Source of the DNA: Minisyncoccota bacterium
Lineage (GTDB): Bacteria; Patescibacteriota; Minisyncoccia; UBA6257; HR35
Direction: 5' to 3'
Assembly (NCBI GenBank): GCA_938048445.1
Contig: CALIVE010000040.1
Coordinates: 1 to 6,243 of the forward strand
Length of the DNA stretch: 6,243 nt
Below, piece after piece: positions 1-6,200 of the stretch; position 1 is the first letter of the stretch, and every line of letters starts with the position of its first letter. The position numbers and the translations under genes were made by a program. The notes below the pieces were generated by a model, which did not search any database, was not told the origin of the DNA, and saw nothing but the letters and a program-made list of their open reading frames with translations.

Positions 1-2
1 AT

Positions 3-371
3 AAGCAGACAGACAAAGCGATAATTAAATCTCTTTATGAAAAGTTTTTAGAAGCGATTCAGTATCGGCAAAAGAAAATGATTAGTGAAGGGTATTGGAA
101 TGAGAATAGCACTTTTGAAGAGTATTTAGATGAAGCGATTAAGACTTGTGAATCAAGATTAGAGGAATTGAAATGGAGAAAGAAAACGCAAGAGCCAAGC
201 TTTTCTTATCTTGTTCACATTTTGCCTTATATGGAGAATGTGCCAAAAGGTGTAGGTGAGCCTTTAACACAAGAGGATTATGAGTTTTATGAAATGATTC
301 TTAAAAAGTGTTTAGAGCTGTATAAAAAATGTTTGAGTGATGAAAAGTTTTTAAATGAAATGTTATTATAG
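3..371 (+). CDS. Hypothetical helical protein, 5'-truncated by the window edge
   Basis: Product not recognised. An ATG lies at 78, but the frame is open without a stop back to the first bases (reading KQTDKAIIKSLYEKF from base 3), so the true start is probably outside the window and at least 122 codons are visible. The upstream codons have the same Lys/Glu/Ile/Leu-rich, helix-forming character as the rest, which favours one continuous gene over a start at 78. No Shine-Dalgarno-like sequence stands out before 78. The visible part is mostly charged helix with a Pro/Gly-containing break in the middle (SYLVHILPYMENVPKGVGEP) and three Cys residues in the last two thirds that form no CxxC pair. It has no membrane segment or signal peptide. 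It ends in TAG at 369-371, with the next gene overlapping or starting one base later, so the two are probably co-transcribed. Confidence 0.7.
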   Translation, partial: KQTDKAIIKSLYEKFLEAIQYRQKKMISEGYWNENSTFEEYLDEAIKTCESRLEELKWRKKTQEPSFSYLVHILPYMENVPKGVGEPLTQEDYEFYEMILKKCLELYKKCLSDEKFLNEMLL

Positions 372-657
372 TATGAAAAACAATTTTACTCTCATTCTAA
401 ATATTGTTATTAGTTTAATAACAATAATTGGTGTAATTATTGGAGTAGGTGTTCAGATTGGTCAAATGAAAACTCGGATAGATGTGATAGAACAGAGAAT
501 AGAGAAAATAGAGAAGTCAGTAGATTGTTTATCAAATCATATTACAGAGGTTTTAACGAGCACTTCAAAGAATCAAGAGGCAATTAATTTTCTAAAAGAG
601 GAGATAAGAGAAATAAAACAAGATATTAAATTTTTAAAAAAGAATACAAATAAATAG
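355..657 (+). CDS. Small membrane-anchored coiled-coil protein
   Basis: Function unknown. The 100-residue product has one strongly hydrophobic segment at about residues 11-33 (Ile/Val/Leu-rich with Gly near its end). A heptad-patterned, charged coiled coil then runs from about residue 38 to the Lys-rich C-terminus, with a short polar break near residues 59-72. The layout is an N-terminal anchor with a long helical tail. Two starts are possible. ATG 355 has a weak GAAAAG-like site at 342-347 and overlaps the previous gene by 17 bases. ATG 373 (MKNNFTLILN) lies one base after the upstream TAG and would suit stop-restart coupling; it places the membrane helix closer to the N-terminus. Small one-helix coiled-coil proteins are common in phages, some of them in lysis modules, but nothing here identifies a holin, spanin or XhlA-type protein. 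A structural or assembly role is equally possible. Confidence 0.8.
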   Translation: MKCYYSMKNNFTLILNIVISLITIIGVIIGVGVQIGQMKTRIDVIEQRIEKIEKSVDCLSNHITEVLTSTSKNQEAINFLKEEIREIKQDIKFLKKNTNK

Positions 658-687
658 AGATTATTAAAAAAGGTAAAAATAAAGTGG

Positions 688-1473
688 ATGTTTTTAAAAG
701 AAAATGTTGTTCAAAATATTCAAGTTTATCGTACACTTGATGTTAATGGTATAGAAGTAATCAATATTGAATGGTCGCCGATTGTTCCAGGTGTTCAAGA
801 TATAATTTCTTTTAAAATTTATAGAGGCATTGGTGGTAAAAATTTTGAATTTTTAGCCGAAACAACCCAGCCTTTTTATCAAGATACAAACGCCCCGATA
901 AAACCTGGTGCTGAATATTGGTATAAAATTACCTATTTAACAAATCAAGGTGAAAGTTCATTAGAAGAGGCGATTCCTGTTTCTCTTTGGACAATGAAGC
1001 CTGAATCTTTTAATGAAAGAACTTATTGGACATTAATTAGTCAAATTAGAAGGCAGAATTTAGTTTTTTTAAATTTTGGAGAAAAAGTTAAAATTTTTAT
1101 TAAAAAAAGGGTTGGAGAAAAATGCAATAAATGTTTTGATGAATATGTTAGAGTTCCGATTAATCCAAGGTGTGATGTTTGTTTTGGAACTGGTTATATA
1201 GGTGGTTATGATAAATTTGAGACAAAGTTGATAATTTCTCCGACGCCTGAATTGATTAGAGAAGAGGATACAGGAAGAGTGAGGTTATTTCAAGGAAGGG
1301 TATTTTTACCGAATTATCCGCCTGTTCACGAAGAGGATATTTTGATTATGCAAGATAATACAAGGAAAATGATATCAAATGTTATTCATTGGAGGTTTCA
1401 ATTATTTTTAATACTTCAAGAAGTTCAGATAACAGAATTAGCAAAAGGGCATCCAGCTTGGCTTTTAGAATAG
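688..1473 (+). CDS. Putative phage virion structural protein with FN3-like domain and CxxC-x12-CxxC motif
   Basis: The 261-residue protein has two visible parts. Residues about 12-98 read like a fibronectin type III-like beta sandwich: IEWSP, then FKIYRG, then EYWYKITYLTNQGES, a typical strand order including the Tyr-rich YxYKIT strand. Residues 146-165 hold four cysteines as CNKC and CDVC separated by 12 residues, followed by FGTGYIGGYD, which looks like a zinc knuckle. The C-terminal third is beta-rich (VRLFQGRVFLP, EEDILIM). From general knowledge, FN3-like domains and Cys-pair motifs followed by GTG..GGY occur in phage virion proteins, so a capsid, neck or tail-associated role is the best guess; the exact position in the particle is not shown. 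ATG 688 is the only sensible start, and an AAAGG at 669-673 lies rather far (14 bases) upstream. It sits 30 bases after the membrane protein gene and 10 before the methyltransferase. Confidence 0.72.
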   Translation: MFLKENVVQNIQVYRTLDVNGIEVINIEWSPIVPGVQDIISFKIYRGIGGKNFEFLAETTQPFYQDTNAPIKPGAEYWYKITYLTNQGESSLEEAIPVSLWTMKPESFNERTYWTLISQIRRQNLVFLNFGEKVKIFIKKRVGEKCNKCFDEYVRVPINPRCDVCFGTGYIGGYDKFETKLIISPTPELIREEDTGRVRLFQGRVFLPNYPPVHEEDILIMQDNTRKMISNVIHWRFQLFLILQEVQITELAKGHPAWLLE

Positions 1474-1474
1474 G
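1472..1474 (+). promoter_or_regulatory. Probable Shine-Dalgarno (AGG) for the methyltransferase gene
   Basis: AGG overlaps the TAG stop of the preceding gene and lies 9 bases before ATG 1484. The in-frame ATG at 1496 has no purine-rich site at a useful distance, so this supports the start at 1484. The match is only three bases in an AT-rich context. Confidence 0.4.
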
Positions 1475-1483
1475 TTATTAAAA

Positions 1484-2341
1484 ATGTTGGCTTCAATGAA
1501 AAATTTAGATTCTCCATTAATGTATTATGGAGGCAAAAAATATATGGTTAAAGAGTTATTAAGATTGATGCCAAAACATAAAATATATGTTGAGGCTTTT
1601 GCTGGAAGTGCGAAATTATTGTTTGCGAAAGAGCCTTCTGAAATAGAGGTTTATAATGATATAGATAGTGCTTTATATGATTTTTTTATGGTGTTAGCGA
1701 ATAAGGAGGAGTTTAATAGGTTTATAGAGATAGTAAAATGGCTTCCGTATTCTCGGAAGTTATGGAATGAGTGTAAAAATACTTGGTTTATGTATGAAGA
1801 TAGAGTTGAGAGAGTTTGGCGTTGGTTTGTTTTGGTGAGGCAGAGTTTTGATGGGTTAGGAGGTCATTGGAGTTATGGATTGAAGAAAAACAAAGCTATT
1901 CCTTGGGTAAATGTATTAGAGAGATTGCCTTTAATACATAAAAGGTTGCAGAGAGTTATAATAGAGAATTTAGATTGGCGGGATATTTTTAAAAAGTATG
2001 ATACAGAAGATACTTTATTTTATTTAGACCCGCCTTATATTTCGGATACAAGGGCAAAACAGCATAGGAAAGTTTACAAATATGAGATGAGTATAGAAGA
2101 CCATAAGGAATTAGTTGAAAAAGTTTTAAAATTGAAAGGAAAGGTTATGATTAGTGGTTATAAGCATCCAGTTTATGAGCCGTTAGTTGAAAATGGTTTT
2201 GCTTTATTTGAGTTTAAAAAAGCACTTCGTTCTTTTAATCCAAGAATTTTAAAAAATCCAGAAAAAAAGAATGAAAGGATTGAATGTATTTGGGTGAAAC
2301 CAAATCCAATGAATAAAACTTTTTCTTTTATTGATTTATAA
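1484..2341 (+). CDS. Dam-like DNA N6-adenine methyltransferase (D12 class)
   Basis: Transfers a methyl group from S-adenosylmethionine to N6 of adenine in a short DNA target. The 285-residue protein shows the family's signatures in alpha-class order: YYGGK at 14-18, the AdoMet-binding motif I VEAFAGSAKLLF at 36-47, the acidic VYNDID at 56-61, a central target-recognition stretch (about 75-165) and the catalytic DPPY at 182-185 within LFYLDPPYIS. IECIWVKPNP near the end fits the terminal strand common in this family. Length is typical of Dam-like enzymes and all key residues are present, so it should be active. The target is not readable; GATC is a guess from E. coli and T4 Dam. No endonuclease gene is adjacent, so it looks like an orphan phage methylase, which could shield phage DNA from host restriction or mark it for regulation. 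It follows the virion gene by 10 bases and precedes the repeat-protein array by 13. Confidence 0.95.
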   Translation: MLASMKNLDSPLMYYGGKKYMVKELLRLMPKHKIYVEAFAGSAKLLFAKEPSEIEVYNDIDSALYDFFMVLANKEEFNRFIEIVKWLPYSRKLWNECKNTWFMYEDRVERVWRWFVLVRQSFDGLGGHWSYGLKKNKAIPWVNVLERLPLIHKRLQRVIIENLDWRDIFKKYDTEDTLFYLDPPYISDTRAKQHRKVYKYEMSIEDHKELVEKVLKLKGKVMISGYKHPVYEPLVENGFALFEFKKALRSFNPRILKNPEKKNERIECIWVKPNPMNKTFSFIDL

Positions 2342-2348
2342 AAATTAA

Positions 2349-2553
2349 TTATTTATGAAACAAGAAGAACTTCTTAAATTAGTTGAACACATTGAGGTTC
2401 CATATGAAATAATTAAGCAAAGTGAGATGTTAAAGAAAGAATATTTACCACCTTATATTTCAAGAATTTCTGAAATAAATGCTGAAAGAGCACTTTTTTT
2501 AATTAAAGAGTTTAGTTTAGAAGAGCAGTTTGATTTAAAAGAAATGGTTCAAT
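2349..2553 (+). repeat. Direct repeat copy A: start region, cap and first-repeat onset of paralogue 1
   Basis: This block matches 3043-3247 at a constant offset of 694 bases without gaps. It includes six bases before the ATG, the whole cap and the SLEEQFDLK junction. The longest exact stretch is 45 bp (2406-2450 against 3100-3144); another exact stretch of 24 bp covers the start codon (2349-2372). The similarity ends where the first repeat of paralogue 1 takes up its insertion. Confidence 0.85.
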
Positions 2554-3026
2554 GGGCGATAGATGGTATTAAAAAAAGAAAAAAAGGTGGTGAAAGTCCT
2601 TGGGATGTTTTGTCTGTAATTTATTTTATTAAAGATTTTAATTTAAAAGGAGAAGTTGATGTTAAGCCACTTATTCAAATTTTAATTAATGGAGAATTGT
2701 TTGATGAGGCAATATATTGGATTAAAAAGATGGGTTTAGAAGAAGATAGAGAATGGCTTAAAGAAAAAATTCAAGAATTGATTGATGATAATTATTTTGA
2801 TACGGCTCTTACATTTATTTATGAATTTTATTTAAAAGATGAATTTGATATAAAAGAATTAATTGAAAAATTAGTTGAATATAATGATTTTGATAATGCT
2901 TTTTATTGGATTAAAGAATTTGGTTTAGGAGACCAAAGTCATTGGATTAAAAAATTGCTTAAAATAATTAGTATAGTAGATGATAAAGAAGCAGAAAGAT
3001 GGATTAGAGAATTTGAATTAGAATGA
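2355..3026 (+). CDS. Tandem-repeat alpha-solenoid-like protein, paralogue 1 (5 repeats)
   Basis: Family not recognised. The 223-residue protein begins with a 55-residue cap (MKQEELLKLVEHIEVP, then QSEMLKKEYLPPYISRIS, ending KEFSL) that is 45/55 identical to the next gene's cap. Five degenerate repeats follow at residues 56-97, 98-128, 129-160, 161-191 and 192-222. Each reads as two helices: a first helix ending in a pattern like LIxxxxF, then xxAxxWIKEFGL. Some repeats open with EFDVKELIEKL (about 31 residues), others with DREWLKEKIQEL (32 residues). The first repeat carries an insertion of about 10 residues (KKRKKGGESPW). The last repeat has the closing form EAERWIREFEL also seen in the paralogues. 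TPR- or PPR-like helical hairpins forming a solenoid are inferred from this pattern. There is no signal peptide, membrane segment or catalytic motif. No clear Shine-Dalgarno precedes ATG 2355. A protein-binding scaffold is the likeliest role; the partner is unknown. Confidence 0.85.
   Translation: MKQEELLKLVEHIEVPYEIIKQSEMLKKEYLPPYISRISEINAERALFLIKEFSLEEQFDLKEMVQWAIDGIKKRKKGGESPWDVLSVIYFIKDFNLKGEVDVKPLIQILINGELFDEAIYWIKKMGLEEDREWLKEKIQELIDDNYFDTALTFIYEFYLKDEFDIKELIEKLVEYNDFDNAFYWIKEFGLGDQSHWIKKLLKIISIVDDKEAERWIREFELE
2520..3020 (+). repeat. Five-unit coding repeat tract of paralogue 1
   Basis: Degenerate tandem units of 31-32 codons, plus one of 42, encode residues 56-222. Unit boundaries were placed after the recurring F-x-L at the end of the second helix. 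One unit carries the TGGCTTAAA signature (2754-2762). Confidence 0.8.
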
Positions 3027-3042
3027 AAGGGAATTTAAATAT

Positions 3043-3247
3043 TTATTTATGAAACAAGAAGAACTTTTTAAATTAGTTGAACACATTGAAATACCAGAGG
3101 AAATAATTAAGCAAAGTGAGATGTTAAAGAAAGAATATTTACCATTTTATGTTTCAAGAATTTCTAAAATAAACACTGAAAAAGCGCTTTCTTTAATTAA
3201 AGATTTTAGTTTAGAAGAGCAGTTTGATTTAAAGGGATTAGTTCAAA
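3043..3247 (+). repeat. Direct repeat copy B: start region, cap and first-repeat onset of paralogue 2
   Basis: Partner of the block at 2349-2553. The cap proteins differ at 10 of 55 positions. A more diverged version of the same block begins at 4329 (paralogue 3) and another at 6197 (paralogue 4). Confidence 0.85.
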
Positions 3248-4326
3248 ATTTAATTGATGATAAAAAATTTCATAAAGCTCTTTATTGGATTAAACATTTA
3301 AATTTAAAAGAAGAATTTTCTGTTGAAAAATTAATAGAGTTGATAGAAATAATGATTAAAGATGAACTTTTTGAGCAGGCATTAGATTATATTAAAGAAT
3401 ATAATTTAGAAAAGGAGTTTGATGTTAAAAAAATTATTAAAGATTGGTTTTTTAATGTAAAAGTATATGATTTAGATAGTGTTGTAGAAATAATCAAAAA
3501 ATTTAATTTAGATAAAGATGAAAATTGGCTTAAAAATATGGTTGAGCAATTAATTGATAAAAATATTGAGAATATTGCCTATGTTTTAGTTAAAAATTTT
3601 AATTTAAGCAGAGATGAAGAATTTCTTAAAAGACAGATTGAGAAGATGATTTCTAAACTAATTAAAGAAGTATTTTTTAGTGAAACTTTTTATAATCAGG
3701 CAATATTTTGGATTAAAAATTTTAATTTAGACAAGGATAGGGAATGGCTTAAAGAGCAGGTTCAAAAAATAATTGATAAAAAATTATTTTATAGAGCTCT
3801 TTTATTTATTAATGAATTTAATTTGAAAGAGGAATTTCCTGTTAAAGAAATTATTGAAATTCTTATTGATAGAGAATTTGTTGATGAGTCTTTTAGTTTT
3901 ATTGAAAAATTAGATTTAGAAAAGGATATTAATTGGCTTAAAAAAGTTATACGAAAATTGGTTAATAAAAATTATATTTTTGAAGCGTTAAAATGGGTTA
4001 GAGAATTTGATTTATATAAAGATAAAGATTGGCTTAAAGAGACCATTGAAATTGTGGCTAAAAAACAACCTACTTTTGTTTCTTATTGGATTTTAGCTTT
4101 TGTTTTAGAAGATGATATAGAATGGCTTAAAGAGATTGCTGAAATAATAATAGATGAAGAGTGGTTAAATTTTGCTTTTGAATTTATTAGAGAGTTTAAA
4201 TTAGAATTTGACCGTGATTGGCTTAAAAAGGTTATTCATAAGATAATTGATAAAAGAGGATTTGATGAAGTTGCGGAAAAATGGATTAGAGCTTTTGGTT
4301 TTAAAAAATCAGAGTTTAAGGTTTAA
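3049..4326 (+). CDS. Tandem-repeat alpha-solenoid-like protein, paralogue 2 (11 repeats)
   Basis: The 425-residue paralogue of the preceding gene starts with the same cap (residues 1-55), then carries 11 repeats at 56-86, 87-120, 121-154, 155-186, 187-227, 228-259, 260-290, 291-322, 323-353, 354-385 and 386-418, and a 7-residue tail. Repeats 1-3 and 7 are of the EEFDVKKLI type; repeats 4-6 and 8-11 are of the DKDxxWLKExI type, with Phe replacing Trp in repeat 5. Repeat 5 is enlarged to 41 residues. The closing repeat ends AEKWIRAFGF, matching the other paralogues. The cap and part of repeat 1 are nearly the same DNA as in the gene before, including a 45-bp exact match, so the pair arose by fairly recent duplication. 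The start is fixed by this homology; the AAAGGG at 3026-3031 is 17 bases away, too far for a normal ribosome site. No transport signal or enzymatic motif is visible. The function is unknown. Confidence 0.85.
   Translation: MKQEELFKLVEHIEIPEEIIKQSEMLKKEYLPFYVSRISKINTEKALSLIKDFSLEEQFDLKGLVQNLIDDKKFHKALYWIKHLNLKEEFSVEKLIELIEIMIKDELFEQALDYIKEYNLEKEFDVKKIIKDWFFNVKVYDLDSVVEIIKKFNLDKDENWLKNMVEQLIDKNIENIAYVLVKNFNLSRDEEFLKRQIEKMISKLIKEVFFSETFYNQAIFWIKNFNLDKDREWLKEQVQKIIDKKLFYRALLFINEFNLKEEFPVKEIIEILIDREFVDESFSFIEKLDLEKDINWLKKVIRKLVNKNYIFEALKWVREFDLYKDKDWLKETIEIVAKKQPTFVSYWILAFVLEDDIEWLKEIAEIIIDEEWLNFAFEFIREFKLEFDRDWLKKVIHKIIDKRGFDEVAEKWIRAFGFKKSEFKV
3214..4302 (+). repeat. Eleven-unit coding repeat tract of paralogue 2
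   Basis: Degenerate tandem units of 31-34 codons, plus one of 41, encode residues 56-418. Six units contain TGGCTTAAA at the Trp-Leu-Lys position and a seventh has TTTCTTAAA. Unit lengths sum exactly to the protein with the cap (55) and tail (7). Confidence 0.82.
4318..4321 (+). promoter_or_regulatory. Shine-Dalgarno (AAGG) for paralogue 3
   Basis: AAGG lies 7 bases before ATG 4329, inside the last codons of paralogue 2, whose TAA (4324-4326) ends two bases before the start. It is the best-placed ribosome site among the repeat genes and suggests coupled translation of paralogues 2 and 3. Confidence 0.5.
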
Positions 4327-4328
4327 TT

Positions 4329-6200
4329 ATGGATAAAAAAGAATTGCTTAAATTAGTAGAGCACATTGAAATACCGATAGAAATAATTATGCAGAGTGAG
4401 ATGTTGAAGAATGAGTATTTACATCCTTTTATTTTAAGAATTTCTGATGTTAAACCAGGATTTGCACTTTCTTTAATTAAAGATTTTGGTTTGAAAAAAA
4501 ATTTTAATGTTAAAGAAATTGTTGGAAAGCTTATTAATGTAAATAAGTTTAGAGAATTTGAATTTTGGATTAAAGAGTTTGATTTAAAGGAAGATAAAGA
4601 ATGGCTTAAAAAACAAATTAAAAGAATTATTCTTAAAAAAGATTTTGATACTGCGCTTTCTTTAATTAAAAATTATGGTTTAAAAGATGAATTTAATGTT
4701 AAAAAATTGGTTGAAAGAATAAGTGAAGATTTTTTAGATGAGGATGATGTTTATAATATTTTTTATTACATTGAAAATTTTGATTTATATAAAGACAAAG
4801 AATGGTTTCAAAATTTTGTTATAAAAATGTTTAATAAAGGTGAGATTGATGATATTTTTTATTATATTAAAAGATTTGATTTAGGAAAATATTTAGACCT
4901 AAAAGAATTGGTTGAAATGATAATTGATGAAAAAAAGTTTGATGATGCCTATGAATGGATTAATGAATTTGGTTTAGGAAAAGACAAAGAGTGGCTTAAA
5001 ACACAAATTACAAAAATAATTAAAAATAAAGGATTTAATAAGGTTTATGATTTGGTTGAAAAATTTGGTTTAGGAAAAGATAAAGAGTGGCTTAAAGAGC
5101 AACTTAATATAGCTATTCCTTATATTTTTTATGAAAAAAATAAAGAAAATAAAAAAGAATACGTTTATTATGTTTTTCTTTGGATTTCAGATTTTGGTTT
5201 AGAAGATGAATTTGATGTTAAAGAGTTGATTGAAAAATTAATTATTAATGAAGGGCTTATTGAATCTTTTGGTTGGATTAGAAAGTTTGGTTTAGACAAA
5301 GATATAGATTGGCTTAAAGAGCAAGTTCAGAAAATGATTAACAAAAACAAATATAATGTTGCTTATTATTTAATTAAAAAATTTGATTTATATAAAGACA
5401 AAGAATGGTTTAAAGAACAAATTCAGAAAATGGTTAATGAAAAAGAATTTGAATGGGCATTATCATTTATTAATTTTCTTGATTTAAAAAAAGAATTTGA
5501 TATTGAAGTTAAAGAGTTGATTGGAGGATTAATAAATCAAGAAAAATTTGATGAAGCTTATAATTATATTAAAGTTTTTGATTTAGATGAAGACAAAGAG
5601 TGGCTTAAAGAACAGATACAAAAAATAATTAATCAAAAAAGATTTTATCAAGCTTATATTTGGATTGAAAGATTTGAATTGGAAGAAGAAAAAGATTGGC
5701 TTAAAGAAATTGTTTTAGAAATATATAACAAAGACAGGATTTCAGATGTTGGCGAATTAATTAATTTATTCCATTTAGAAAAAGAGTTTGATATAGAAAA
5801 AATAAGAGAAATAGTTGAGGAATTAGTTGATGCAGGAGAATTTTATAATTCTTATAATATAGTTTTAAAAACTGATTTAAAAGAAGATAAGAATTGGCTT
5901 AAAGAACAAATTCAGAAAATGGTTAATGAAAAAGAATTTTATTGGGCTCTTGATTGGATTAAAGATTTTGGTTTAGAAGAAGAATATAAAGAAGAAGATA
6001 TTAAAAAGATGATTGAAGGGTTGGTGATGAAAAAAGAATTTGAAGATGCTTTTGATAATATTAAAAAATTTGGTTTTGAAGGGTATAGGATTTGGCTTAA
6101 AGAATTAGTTCGGAAAATATATGATATGGGTGAAATTGAAGAAGCTCGTAAATGGATTAGAAATTTTTATTTAGAAGAAGAGCTTAAAGATTTATTATGA
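4329..6200 (+). CDS. Tandem-repeat alpha-solenoid-like protein, paralogue 3 (17 repeats)
   Basis: The largest member, 623 residues. Its cap (1-55, opening MDKKELLKLVEHIEIP) is 36/55 identical to those of both other complete paralogues, so it is the more diverged. Seventeen repeats run from 56 to 615 with lengths 31, 32, 35, 32, 31, 32, 43, 31, 32, 32, 33, 32, 32, 34, 32, 34 and 32, followed by an acidic tail of 8. Repeats 1, 3, 5, 8, 11, 14 and 16 are the FDVKELI type; the rest are the DKEWLKEQIQKII type, with Phe after Trp in repeats 4 and 10. Repeat 7 has a polar insertion of about 10 residues (EKNKENKKEY). Repeats 10 and 15 share a 41-bp exact DNA match. The closing repeat ends EARKWIRNFYL. 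The composition is highly charged (Lys, Glu, Asp) with Ile/Leu/Phe/Trp at regular core positions, as expected of a long helical solenoid. No enzyme motif, signal peptide or membrane helix is visible. The function is unknown; a binding scaffold is inferred. Confidence 0.87.
   Translation: MDKKELLKLVEHIEIPIEIIMQSEMLKNEYLHPFILRISDVKPGFALSLIKDFGLKKNFNVKEIVGKLINVNKFREFEFWIKEFDLKEDKEWLKKQIKRIILKKDFDTALSLIKNYGLKDEFNVKKLVERISEDFLDEDDVYNIFYYIENFDLYKDKEWFQNFVIKMFNKGEIDDIFYYIKRFDLGKYLDLKELVEMIIDEKKFDDAYEWINEFGLGKDKEWLKTQITKIIKNKGFNKVYDLVEKFGLGKDKEWLKEQLNIAIPYIFYEKNKENKKEYVYYVFLWISDFGLEDEFDVKELIEKLIINEGLIESFGWIRKFGLDKDIDWLKEQVQKMINKNKYNVAYYLIKKFDLYKDKEWFKEQIQKMVNEKEFEWALSFINFLDLKKEFDIEVKELIGGLINQEKFDEAYNYIKVFDLDEDKEWLKEQIQKIINQKRFYQAYIWIERFELEEEKDWLKEIVLEIYNKDRISDVGELINLFHLEKEFDIEKIREIVEELVDAGEFYNSYNIVLKTDLKEDKNWLKEQIQKMVNEKEFYWALDWIKDFGLEEEYKEEDIKKMIEGLVMKKEFEDAFDNIKKFGFEGYRIWLKELVRKIYDMGEIEEARKWIRNFYLEEELKDLL
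5410..5450 (+). repeat. 41-bp exact direct repeat, copy 1
   Basis: Identical to 5899-5939, 489 bases (163 codons, five repeat units) downstream and in the same frame. It encodes KEQIQKMVNEKEF in unit 10 of paralogue 3. Flanking bases differ at both ends. Confidence 0.9.
5899..5939 (+). repeat. 41-bp exact direct repeat, copy 2
   Basis: Identical to 5410-5450 and encodes the same peptide in unit 15 of paralogue 3. Neighbouring units are far less alike in DNA, so this pair points to a recent internal copy or gene conversion. Confidence 0.9.

Larger units (their letters stand above)
4494..6173 (+). repeat. Seventeen-unit coding repeat tract of paralogue 3
   Basis: Degenerate tandem units of 31-35 codons, plus one of 43, encode residues 56-615. 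Eight units contain TGGCTTAAA. Units of the FDVKELI type and the DKEWLKEQ type are interleaved but do not alternate strictly. Confidence 0.83.

Noticed and set aside
658..687. Promoter in the longest intergenic gap.
   Set aside because: AT-rich stretches resemble -10 boxes everywhere in this window, and no paired -35/-10 at proper spacing stands out.
1742..1759. Perfect 6-bp inverted repeat (CTTCCG / CGGAAG) with a 6-base loop, a possible terminator or operator.
   Set aside because: It lies inside the methyltransferase frame, has no T-run after it and a short stem, and the codons (Leu-Pro-Tyr-Ser-Arg-Lys) are part of a normal protein.
1484..2341. A restriction-modification system.
   Set aside because: Only the methyltransferase is present. 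None of the neighbouring proteins shows endonuclease motifs such as PD-(D/E)xK or HNH.
3026..3031. AAAGGG as ribosome binding site for paralogue 2.
   Set aside because: It is 17 bases from ATG 3049, beyond the usual 5-10 base spacing, and no nearer in-frame start exists. It may be chance or unusual initiation.
3024..3038. TGA readthrough or recoding joining paralogues 1 and 2.
   Set aside because: The frame after TGA reaches TAA four codons later (3036-3038), and the next paralogue is in a different frame with its own cap.
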